40,347 nt of DNA from Candidatus Peregrinibacteria bacterium CG10_big_fil_rev_8_21_14_0_10_49_10 (GTDB taxonomy: Bacteria > Patescibacteriota > Gracilibacteria > Peribacterales > Peribacteraceae), in the NCBI GenBank assembly GCA_002772545.1, contig PFDR01000063.1, positions 5,171 through 45,517 on the forward strand, read 5' to 3'. Under the pieces are notes generated by a model that made no database searches, was not told the DNA's origin, and was given only the letters and a program-made list of their open reading frames with translations. The position numbers were made by a program, and so were the translations under genes. This document shows positions 19,437 to 26,917 of this stretch, one piece after another (position 1 is the first letter of the stretch; each line of letters begins with the position of its first letter).

Positions 19437-19952
19437 CAGAAAACGATAGGGTACGTTCTTCCACTCCTTCGCATAGTCTATGCCAATGCGGGGAAGCTGT
19501 TGTATAGATGATGACGGCACAGCCGTACCGCGATCTTCTACCCACAGTCCCGAAGAAGGCTGAATCCGTTTTGCATTGAATGTTTCATCTATACCCCATG
19601 CCTTGGTCAACTTTCCGGGTCCATTCCATTGCCCTACGCTTCGAACAAGGACAGCAGCAGGGTACCCTTCGCTGTCCGTTACGGCATTCAGCATCTGATA
19701 CATGCCATAGACGAGGTATACATACCAGTGGCCTGCAGGACCAAACATCGGCGCTGTACGCTGTGTGCGACCAAACCGCCCATGACATGCCTTATCTTCC
19801 GGCCCATCGTATGCTTCCACTTCGGTAATCATGCCTTCCCCACTCTCTGAAACGAGGTATTTCCCGAGAAGATCTTGCGCAACATGAAGAACGGGTCGGG
19901 CGAAGAAGTCCTGCGGCACGATCGTACTCTTTGTATGGAGCAGTCTATTCAC
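19404..19952 (-). CDS. DNA-3-methyladenine glycosylase (AAG/MPG family)
   Basis: ARPVLHVAQDLLGKYLV, ITEVEAYDGPEDKACH, MFGPAGHWYVYLVYGMYQMLNAVT; GTG start overlaps the upstream TGA. Confidence 0.92.
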   Translation of the reverse strand: MNRLLHTKSTIVPQDFFARPVLHVAQDLLGKYLVSESGEGMITEVEAYDGPEDKACHGRFGRTQRTAPMFGPAGHWYVYLVYGMYQMLNAVTDSEGYPAAVLVRSVGQWNGPGKLTKAWGIDETFNAKRIQPSSGLWVEDRGTAVPSSSIQQLPRIGIDYAKEWKNVPYRFLLPHSNQSPQT

Positions 19953-20542
19953 TCAGCCATCCTAGCGCCTTTCGTACGCTGAGAAAGTTCTCTTTTGTAC
20001 TTTCTTGAACAGGCATTGGGCGTGCGTACTGCTATGGAATTGTGGTATCGCACATTCAACTCATAGGCAATGTAGGAAAAACACGGTTTTCCATTGTGCC
20101 ATCCGCCTGTGTAGGCGTATTTCTTACCTGAAGCCATTGCAATCAAATCCTCTTTTTCTTCCGGTGACCAGGCAACTTTTTTCACTACGCTGGGCTCAAG
20201 CTCTGCATTGCTTTGCTCAAAAGGATGACAGGCAAGACCCCCTCTCTTCACGGCAATCTGCCTGTTACGTTCGCGAATTTTCTCTACTTCATCTTTTGAA
20301 AATACCTTACGTGCAGCTCTTGCTACAGCCATTTGTGCCAGATTCGGACACTGGGTATATGTCTCAGGAAGCAACACACGGGCAATATCCTGAAATGTTT
20401 TACTCTGTTCAGAGAGAATACGTACGGTCTCCCCATGAAGAGTTTCGGCAAGACGGGATGCATGGGCAAAGAATGATACTGGACACTGACCGGCACCACT
20501 TTTTTCAGGAAATACCGTTTTTGCAACTGCCATTTTTTTCAT
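19949..20542 (-). CDS. Putative Myb/SANT-like DNA-binding protein
   Basis: 197 aa; WSPEEKEDLIAMASGKKYAYTGGWHNGKPCFSYIAYELNVRYHNSIAVRTPNACSRKYKREL resembles a Myb-type tri-helical domain. Confidence 0.6.
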   Translation of the reverse strand: MKKMAVAKTVFPEKSGAGQCPVSFFAHASRLAETLHGETVRILSEQSKTFQDIARVLLPETYTQCPNLAQMAVARAARKVFSKDEVEKIRERNRQIAVKRGGLACHPFEQSNAELEPSVVKKVAWSPEEKEDLIAMASGKKYAYTGGWHNGKPCFSYIAYELNVRYHNSIAVRTPNACSRKYKRELSQRTKGARMAE

Positions 20543-20784
20543 TCATACAGTCTAAAATATATGAGAAAGATAGCACGTTTTTTCTCTTCTAAATGCGGAA
20601 AACAAACTGGCACTTGCATTATCGCCATAAAACCTACTCTGGTAGGATATGAAAACCCTCCTTTCTCAGTCTCTGATGAAGGTCTCATGTATAATGCGAA
20701 GCCGTATGAAAAACAGAAAGAACCCCCGGGATCCTGATCGCTATGAAGTAGCAATGACCAAAACTTGCGATATACTGCCCGCCA

Positions 20785-20861
20785 CGGGGTGTAGCTCAGT
20801 TGGCTAGAGTACATGATTCGGGTTCATGAGGTCGTGGGTTCGAGTCCCACCACCCCGACCA
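20785..20861 (+). tRNA. tRNA-Pro(CGG), CCA encoded
   Basis: Cloverleaf: acceptor CGGGGTG/CACCCCG, anticodon arm CATGA-TTCGGGT-TCATG, T arm GTGGG-TTCGAGT-CCCAC, ACCA 3' end. Confidence 0.95.
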
Positions 20862-20905
20862 CTGGAAATATTCACACATAACCGGGAAAAGAGAGGAATA
20901 CGAAC

Positions 20906-20987
20906 GTGGTGGGCGAGAAGTTTATCCTGAGCGAGGAGTGCGCCAAAGGCGAACGACGAGTCGAAGGGAGTCCCACCACCCCGACCA
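20906..20987 (+). repeat. REP-like palindromic element plus exact duplicate of tRNA-Pro 3' end
   Basis: GAGTCCCACCACCCCGACCA at 20842-20861 recurs exactly at 20968-20987; GTGGTGGG (20906-20913) pairs with CCCACCAC (20972-20979) around TTTATCCTGAGCGAGGAGTGCGCCAAAGGCGAACGACGAGTCGAAGG. Confidence 0.8.
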
Positions 20988-21054
20988 AGTTGCATGCGAG
21001 ACGAACATCAAATAATTTGACTTTCCACAAAAAAGCACTAACCTATGCGTAGCA

Positions 21055-21114
21055 ATGATGTATCAGTCCATAATTAGCAGCATTATTATTCTTGCGCTCG
21101 GCGTGAGGAGGTAG
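21055..21114 (+). CDS. Putative attenuator leader peptide MMYQSIISSIIILALGVRR
   Basis: 19 codons with 5 Ile, 2 Leu and 1 Val (ATA ATT ... ATT ATT ATT CTT GCG CTC GGC GTG), followed by a terminator before leuA. Confidence 0.65.
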   Translation: MMYQSIISSIIILALGVRR

Positions 21115-21170
21115 CTGCTGATACGTTTTAAGCCACTTCACCCCGGGCACGTAGCCGGGGGTTTTTGTTT
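21096..21170 (+). promoter_or_regulatory. Transcription attenuator: antiterminator GCTCGGCGTG (21096-21105) : CACCCCGGGC (21139-21148) versus terminator CCCCGG..CCGGGG (21141-21160) + T-tract
   Basis: Mutually exclusive pairings visible; TTTTTGTTTT tract follows the stem. A further hairpin GTATCAG (21060-21066) : CTGATAC (21118-21124). Possible -35 TTGACT at 21017. Confidence 0.65.
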
Positions 21171-21190
21171 TATTTTGATTTTTTTGGACT

Positions 21191-22915
21191 ATGAAACTGC
21201 TCGATACAACTCTCCGCGATGGCAACCAGGCAATACGGAAAGGTTTGGGGCAAAAACTAGACAGCCAGATTGATCTCTTTCGGCAGTATGCACTTGCAGC
21301 AAGTGAGTTCGGCATGCAGTACATAGAGGCGGGCATTCCTATTTCAGGCCCCAGAGCACAGCGCATAGTAGGTTCCATTGCTTTTGATCATAGGGAACGA
21401 GCCGAGACCTGTATTCTGGGTTTTGCACGGGCTAAACAGCAGGATATTGATCTCACAGCAAAAACAGTAGAACCTGCAGCACGAAAAGGGATCGCTCTTC
21501 TTACATCCGTAAGCGATTTGCAGCTCAAGAAATTTGGCATAGTCGCAGGAAAAGAGACACCGGGAAAGCGATCTGCCATGCTTGAACAATTCCGCAAATC
21601 TGTAGCATATGCAAGTGCACAGAACATAGACGAACTTCTCGTGTATCTCGAAGACTCCACACGTGCAGATATCCGGTATCTTATGGATCTGAGTGCGGCA
21701 TTTATAGAAGCAGGAGCCACCATTATTTCCGTACCGGACACGGTTGGTCACATCAATGATCCCGAAGCCTATGCGGAGTTCCTCCAGGAACTCAAAGAAG
21801 GAACTCCCGGACATGAAACGGTGCAGTGGAGCGCGCATCTGCACAATGACCGTGGCATTGCAGTGGCAAACGCTCTTATTGCTGCAAAGCGAAAACTGAT
21901 GGACATTGTGGAAGGCACCATAAACGGAGAGGGCGAACGTGCCGGAAACTTGGCACTGCTTACCTACCTGCTCTGCACGGAAGTCGAGGGCTATTCCAGC
22001 TATCCTGAGCATGCACGTATGGAAGGCATGACGCCGGAACGCCTTAAGAATGCTGAAAAAGTATCGGCATTGGGCAGTTGGGCACTCAATATAGAACGTT
22101 CACCCTACCAACCGGGTGTGGGCGAGTATGTACACCGTACGGCTGCAGGCATGCACCAGGACGGCATACTAAAGGAACCACGTATGTTTGCATCCTATGA
22201 TCCCAATGTCATTGGCGTAGATATACGCACTCCGTTTGTCTTCAGTGACCAGTCAGGGCACAAAGGTCTGCGTGCCATACTGGAAGCAAAGGGGATCACT
22301 CTCTCCGATGAGAAACTCCGGAAAACCTATCTCGACGCTTACCAAATGTCTCTACTCCTGGGGGGCAGTGTTACAGATTCTCTTCTTGAAGCAACGGCCT
22401 GGGAAGCGCAACGTAACGGGAATCCTGCGGTACTGGAAGTAAAGTATGACGAGTTAAGTATTACATACGCCAAACGTGAAGATAGGCATATTGCTCCTTA
22501 CGTAGAGATCATAGGCACATTACAGGTACATGGAAATGATCACCCGTTTAGCGGAAGAGGAGATGGACCCACTTCTGCTTTCGTTGAAGGCATTGGCCAT
22601 GTTCTACGAGATGATTTCGGCATATACATTGATGTGCGAGAATGGATTGAAAAAGCAGTAACGCATGACACAATTGGTCGTGGCGAGGAGGAAGGTGATA
22701 CTGAAGAAAAAGAAAAGTTAGGACGCGAAGCACCGGTATGGGGCATTGTACGTATGAATGTAGGTGATGAGCAGGTAGACGGATACGGTCACGATCCAAA
22801 TGCAACATATGCGAGCTTTAAAGCCTGTCTTCAGGCACTCAATCGCTGGTGCACCACAAAGCAGGCATGCCTCACTTCTCCGTTAGATTCCGGAGATGCC
22901 ACTACAGCGCTATAA
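21191..22915 (+). CDS. leuA: 2-isopropylmalate synthase-like (LeuA family, dimerisation-type C-terminus)
   Basis: MKLLDTTLRDGNQ, SAHLHNDRGIAVANALIAAKRKLMDIVEGTINGEGERAGN, AAGMHQDGILK, C-terminal GHDPNATYASFKACLQALNR. Confidence 0.85.
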   Translation: MKLLDTTLRDGNQAIRKGLGQKLDSQIDLFRQYALAASEFGMQYIEAGIPISGPRAQRIVGSIAFDHRERAETCILGFARAKQQDIDLTAKTVEPAARKGIALLTSVSDLQLKKFGIVAGKETPGKRSAMLEQFRKSVAYASAQNIDELLVYLEDSTRADIRYLMDLSAAFIEAGATIISVPDTVGHINDPEAYAEFLQELKEGTPGHETVQWSAHLHNDRGIAVANALIAAKRKLMDIVEGTINGEGERAGNLALLTYLLCTEVEGYSSYPEHARMEGMTPERLKNAEKVSALGSWALNIERSPYQPGVGEYVHRTAAGMHQDGILKEPRMFASYDPNVIGVDIRTPFVFSDQSGHKGLRAILEAKGITLSDEKLRKTYLDAYQMSLLLGGSVTDSLLEATAWEAQRNGNPAVLEVKYDELSITYAKREDRHIAPYVEIIGTLQVHGNDHPFSGRGDGPTSAFVEGIGHVLRDDFGIYIDVREWIEKAVTHDTIGRGEEEGDTEEKEKLGREAPVWGIVRMNVGDEQVDGYGHDPNATYASFKACLQALNRWCTTKQACLTSPLDSGDATTAL

Positions 22916-23082
22916 GGCACATTTGCTCTTTTGAAAGCCATTGCATTATTATAAAAGGACATATTTCCTTATTTTTTGAACAAATTTTTTATACAATATG
23001 AATTTTTGAAAGATTATATGTCATAAAGAGCTCTGGAGCCCTAGTAGTAGACCTAAATAGGCTATAGTGACCAGGTATTTTC

Positions 23083-23280
23083 TTGAATACAAAAATGATC
23101 CAATTAGTACTGGACAATAAGACTGGGGTCCGTAAACTGCGTCCCTTCCTTTTCAGACGTACTATGGTATACGTGAAACAGTTCACACACCGCGTTTCAT
23201 CCCCCGTCGTGCTCATGCACGCAACGCTCATCACCATCTTCATTCTGAGTATGATGCTGAGCCTCCCCACCCTCGGCTAA
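23083..23280 (+). CDS. Possible small membrane protein (65 aa)
   Basis: C-terminal hydrophobic segment VVLMHATLITIFILSMMLSL; no homology recognised. Confidence 0.3.
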   Translation: MNTKMIQLVLDNKTGVRKLRPFLFRRTMVYVKQFTHRVSSPVVLMHATLITIFILSMMLSLPTLG

Positions 23281-23313
23281 GAGGAAAGGGATAGGATGAA
23301 GTACCGGAAAGCC

Positions 23314-23616
23314 CACTCACTACTCAATCTCCCACAACCTCCGTCTTGTGAGTGAACAGCGCCTCTCTCCATACTGTGTAGTAAGAGGCTGGGAAATTCC
23401 TGAACCTAAAATTAGCGTACTAACTGCACGCTAAGTCATGATTTTTATAAACCTCTTGATCATACTTCGACCATGGAGTATGTTCACACTGTGAACGGTG
23501 CTTACGTCCTCAACTGCTCCCCCTGTTCCTCCTGGTGTTCCGGGTAGGGGCGCACCTGTTACAGCATCGCTGAAGAATTCATTCCAAAGACGCCCCTGTA
23601 TACAGAGGCATTTTTT
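23314..23616 (+). ncRNA. Candidate structured RNA or riboregulatory leader ending in a Rho-independent terminator
   Basis: Successive perfect stems CACTCAC/GTGAGTG, GCCTCT/AGAGGC, TTAGCGT/ACGCTAA, CATACT/AGTATG, GTTCACA/TGTGAAC, AGGGGCG/CGCCCCT, then GCCCCTGTATACAGAGGC-A-TTTTTT. Confidence 0.4.
23592..23616 (+). terminator. Rho-independent terminator
   Basis: GCCcCTG TATA CAGaGGC followed by ATTTTTT. Confidence 0.65.
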
Positions 23617-23642
23617 GTATATCCATTCATTCTTCTACTCCT

Positions 23643-23978
23643 ATGCGTACACCAGAGATTCTTCTACCGCACCAGAAACCTTCCGTGGTACAAATGACAA
23701 TTTTCCATGATTACAATGCATTCTTCTATTGGGCATATGCGCAAATTTTGTTTTCCGATGGTTCAATACGGGAAGAGATTGTGCTACCCCGCACTCCGCT
23801 GGCACCCCTCACCGAAGATGAAAGACTGCAGATAGTTGAGCAATGCTGCAAGTCTGTTAGCGCTTCGTTACCTTCAGCAGACCCTCTGCTACCACGTCGC
23901 CCGGAGCAGGATCTCCGTCATCCTTCTCCCACGTTACACGAACCTGTAGATACGAACGCAGATCTTGCACTTGCCTGA
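23643..23978 (+). CDS. Hypothetical protein (111 aa), 3' end overlapping the convergent lipoprotein gene
   Basis: MTIFHDYNAFFYWAYAQILFSDGSIREEIVLPRTPLAPLTEDERLQIVEQ looks globular; overlap 23857-23978. Confidence 0.45.
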   Translation: MRTPEILLPHQKPSVVQMTIFHDYNAFFYWAYAQILFSDGSIREEIVLPRTPLAPLTEDERLQIVEQCCKSVSASLPSADPLLPRRPEQDLRHPSPTLHEPVDTNADLALA

Positions 23979-24378
23979 ACTGTACGGCATGACGTGCATC
24001 ACCAAAATGGCTCTGAAGGTGCCCAAGGCTCACCCAGCTCTCTCCATCCACAAGCCAACCCTCGTAAAAAAAGCCGTTCTCCGGACGTTCTATGTTGACC
24101 TTGAGATTTTGCAGGTACGAGCCATCCTCAAAGTAGTGTGCCTGCGCAACACCATTTGCAGGCAAATCTCCTGAATTTGCCACAGCTCCTATGGCAAACC
24201 AGACTTCCGCACCGTGCTGCTCATCTACCACCTTGTCCGCCTTGGGCATGGCAACTTCTACCTTTTCAGTCCAGTTATCCGGATTGGTGCCTACTGCAGA
24301 GTCTTTAGGAAGACTGTTGCAGGAAACCAGAGAAATGAGGCCAATGCAGAGAAGAAGTAAAAAACGCATGTGTACCAA
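23857..24378 (-). CDS. Lipoprotein of unknown function
   Basis: Signal peptide with lipobox LISLVSCNS; 173 aa. Confidence 0.8.
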   Translation of the reverse strand: MVHMRFLLLLCIGLISLVSCNSLPKDSAVGTNPDNWTEKVEVAMPKADKVVDEQHGAEVWFAIGAVANSGDLPANGVAQAHYFEDGSYLQNLKVNIERPENGFFYEGWLVDGESWVSLGHLQSHFGDARHAVQFRQVQDLRSYLQVRVTWEKDDGDPAPGDVVAEGLLKVTKR

Positions 24379-24412
24379 CTGTAAAAGAAACCAAACGGAA
24401 GCGCAAAAATCC

Positions 24413-26401
24413 TTACCATAAAAAGCCCGGCGGCCTCGCTGCGGTTCGCTCGCGCTCTACAGTGGCATTATGGTCTGCCCGTGCAGCCAGGACTTCATAC
24501 AACGGTGCATTTTCCGGGAACAGTTGCGCAAATCGCTCGGCAATTTGCACAAAGGCCTCAACATTTGGAGAAAGCGCTATAAAGTGGGTGTTCAGTACTA
24601 TGGCATTTCCAAAACGCCGCAGAATGTTTTCAAATTCCGGCTGACGAACATGTAACTCCTCGTAGTTATTTTGAATCAGCATGGTACGCAGCAGGCCAAG
24701 AGTAATACCTACATCATTAAAACGCCCTTGATCGTAGGCCTGTCTGTACGCGTCGTAAGCGTCATCATAGTTTCCTCTTGCAAACTCTATATCTCCCAAC
24801 AATTTCCATGCACGAGCATCCTGTCTGTTTTGCACAAAATAGTCCTGTACTGCAGAGGCTGCTTCTGCATTTTTGTTTTCTTTCAGGAGCAGTGTCGCAC
24901 GGCTCAGATGCAGGTCACGACTGAACCACTCCCCTTTGGAACGCTCGTACCACTGTAGCGCTGTTTGGGTCTCTCCTGCCGCCTCGGCATGCCGGCCAAG
25001 AGAGGAAAGAACAAGATATCCACCCTCTAGAACCGCAGTAATGAGGAGTAGGATCACCAGAGTGCATTCAACCGCTCTTGCTAAACGATACTCGACCATT
25101 TTTCCCTGAAACGCTATGCGACCTGCCAACAGTCCAAGAAAAAGCCAAAAAACAAGAGCAATACCTACAAACTGAAGATTGTAGTCCATGAGGTTATGTG
25201 CAAGTGCCCCTGTGAGTGCAACAAGAAACACCAATTCAAGCGAGGAATGTTCTGTCCTCACTCTCCTACGACTCAAAAGTTCAGTCTTTACAGCGCGTAG
25301 GAGAATTGAACCGACAATGATTGCGAACAGAAGCATGGCAGGAATTCCACGCTCAGCAGCAAGCTTCAAAAAGACATTGTGCGGATGATCCGATGTAGCC
25401 AGTACTTCCGTTTGCATGCGCGGTTGCACAAAACGGAAACTGTAAGGGCCCCACCCGAAAAACGGATGTTGCTCTGTAAGGTGCGCTGCCTGTGCCCAGA
25501 ACTGGACGCGTTCCGTAATGGAAGAAGCGCCTTCTGCAGAGGTAAGCGTCACTTTCTGCGTAACCGACTGCAGTGAAAAAAGATCGTTCCGTAAACTATT
25601 TGCCGCACCAAAGACTAAAGATGCTATTACTCCTATAACCACAACAAGCAATGTAATTTTTTTGCGGGGGAACTGGTCCCGGGCAGAGAGATAGTACAGC
25701 AAAAACCAGAGGAAGAGCTGCGCACAGAATACAATAGTGCCTCCACGGGAGTAACTCAGGAAAAGGCACCCCACCACCAAACCAACCGGAAAAGAGCGAC
25801 ACAGAACCTCCACCAGCGTCAGCGTGTTCAACTGACGAAAAACCCACGACCGGAAACACCAGTAATACACGATGGGCCAGGTAAGCAGAAGATACTCTGC
25901 CCAGGCATTCGGCCAGTAGTCTGTGTGAAAGCGGTGGTCAAAAATTGTTCCTACAAAACGGTCCACGGGCTGAAAGATGTACACAAGCAAACCAATGCCA
26001 CATGCCGTAAGTGTAACCGCCCCCACCAGACGAATCAGCTGATCCGTTATCTGGTTGCGTTCCCGCAGATCAAAACGCAGAACCCAGAGGAACAGCAATC
26101 CCAGTGCTGCAGTACGCAGCACTTCATCCAGTCCGTAATTTTGTGTGGTCGTATGCAGATAACTTGCAATAGTCCAGAGGATAAAAAGAATAACACTGGA
26201 CCACAGAAGCATTGGAACATCCTGACGTGCCGTTCGTACCTTTGGATGAGCAAAAAGCGTTATGCAGGCCGCAGTGCCAAGTAAGAGCCACGTCGACTCC
26301 AGGCTCTTCCCCCCCTTCCAAAGCACGGTAAAAGCCAGAAGCCCGTACACCAAAGAACGAGCAAGAGACTGTGGATCTATGCGACGCAGGAATTGCATCA
26401 T
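24413..26401 (-). CDS. O-antigen ligase/polymerase (WaaL/Wzy-like) membrane protein with C-terminal TPR-like region
   Basis: ATG 26401 (MMQFLRRIDPQSLARSLVYG) preferred; the tracked start at 26548 reads through the repeat array. FFGWGPYSFRFVQPRM..SDHPHNVFLKLAAERGIPAMLLF is O-antigen-ligase-like. Confidence 0.85.
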   Translation of the reverse strand: MMQFLRRIDPQSLARSLVYGLLAFTVLWKGGKSLESTWLLLGTAACITLFAHPKVRTARQDVPMLLWSSVILFILWTIASYLHTTTQNYGLDEVLRTAALGLLFLWVLRFDLRERNQITDQLIRLVGAVTLTACGIGLLVYIFQPVDRFVGTIFDHRFHTDYWPNAWAEYLLLTWPIVYYWCFRSWVFRQLNTLTLVEVLCRSFPVGLVVGCLFLSYSRGGTIVFCAQLFLWFLLYYLSARDQFPRKKITLLVVVIGVIASLVFGAANSLRNDLFSLQSVTQKVTLTSAEGASSITERVQFWAQAAHLTEQHPFFGWGPYSFRFVQPRMQTEVLATSDHPHNVFLKLAAERGIPAMLLFAIIVGSILLRAVKTELLSRRRVRTEHSSLELVFLVALTGALAHNLMDYNLQFVGIALVFWLFLGLLAGRIAFQGKMVEYRLARAVECTLVILLLITAVLEGGYLVLSSLGRHAEAAGETQTALQWYERSKGEWFSRDLHLSRATLLLKENKNAEAASAVQDYFVQNRQDARAWKLLGDIEFARGNYDDAYDAYRQAYDQGRFNDVGITLGLLRTMLIQNNYEELHVRQPEFENILRRFGNAIVLNTHFIALSPNVEAFVQIAERFAQLFPENAPLYEVLAARADHNATVERERTAARPPGFLW

Positions 26402-26491
26402 GGATAGAAGGATACCAAATTTTTGTGTATATCTCACCCCCAATTCTTTCAGGGGAGAATGGCCGGAGTAGTCCTCTGCAGGCGGGCAACG

Positions 26492-26680
26492 ACCATGAGC
26501 GAGTCCCGCGTATGCGGGACGAGTTGATTTGAAATCGTGGTTTACCATGAGCGAGTCCGCCGGAGGCGGACGAGTCGATTAAAATCGTGGTTTACCATGA
26601 GCGAGTCCGCCGGAGGCGGACGAGTCGATTTAAAATCGTGGTTTACCATGAGCGAGTCCGCCGGAGGCGGACGAGTCGAA
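26492..26680. repeat. Tandem array of ~50-52 bp palindromic units abutting tRNA-Leu
   Basis: Unit ACCATGAGCGAGTCCGCCGGAGGCGGACGAGTCGATTTAAAATCGTGGTTT at 26492-26543 (variant stem), 26544-26593, 26594-26644, partial 26645-26680. Confidence 0.93.
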
Positions 26681-26767
26681 TGGTGCCGATGGTGAGACTC
26701 GAACTCACACAGGATTGCTCCCACACGCTCCTGAAGCGTGCGCGTCTACCAATTCCGCCACATCGGC
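26681..26767 (-). tRNA. tRNA-Leu(CAG), CCA encoded
   Basis: GCCGATGTGGCGGAATTGGTAGACGCGCACGCTTCAGGAGCGTGTGGGAGCAATCCTGTGTGAGTTCGAGTCTCACCATCGGCACCA; class II with long variable arm. Confidence 0.95.
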
Positions 26768-26917
26768 AATACAGAAAATGCTGAAGAGAAAGATCAATGA
26801 AAAGTTATTCACCCGTCCGGAGTCTAGGAGACGTAGACGGGCCGCCACACCGGCATATGTAGCAGGAGTATACGCAGACCTATAGTAGGCGCAATCATTC
26901 CGAGACGATGATTTTTC

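Noticed and set aside
20005-20592. 195-aa plus ORF opposite the Myb-like gene
   Set aside because: The minus frame has better composition, operon coupling and a recognisable domain.
21344-22012. 222-aa minus ORF opposite leuA
   Set aside because: Shadow ORF antisense to a recognised enzyme; Cys/Phe-rich.
23440-23600. Minus-strand frame reading NEFFSDAVTGAPLPGTPGGTGGAVEDVSTVHSVNILHGRSMIKRFIKIMT*
   Set aside because: No start codon in frame and a strong plus-strand terminator overlaps; at most a gene remnant.
26542-26724. 60-aa ORF with MVNHDFKSTRPPPADSL repeats, and N-terminal extension of ORF 24413..26548
   Set aside because: Translation of the palindromic repeat array, not a protein repeat.
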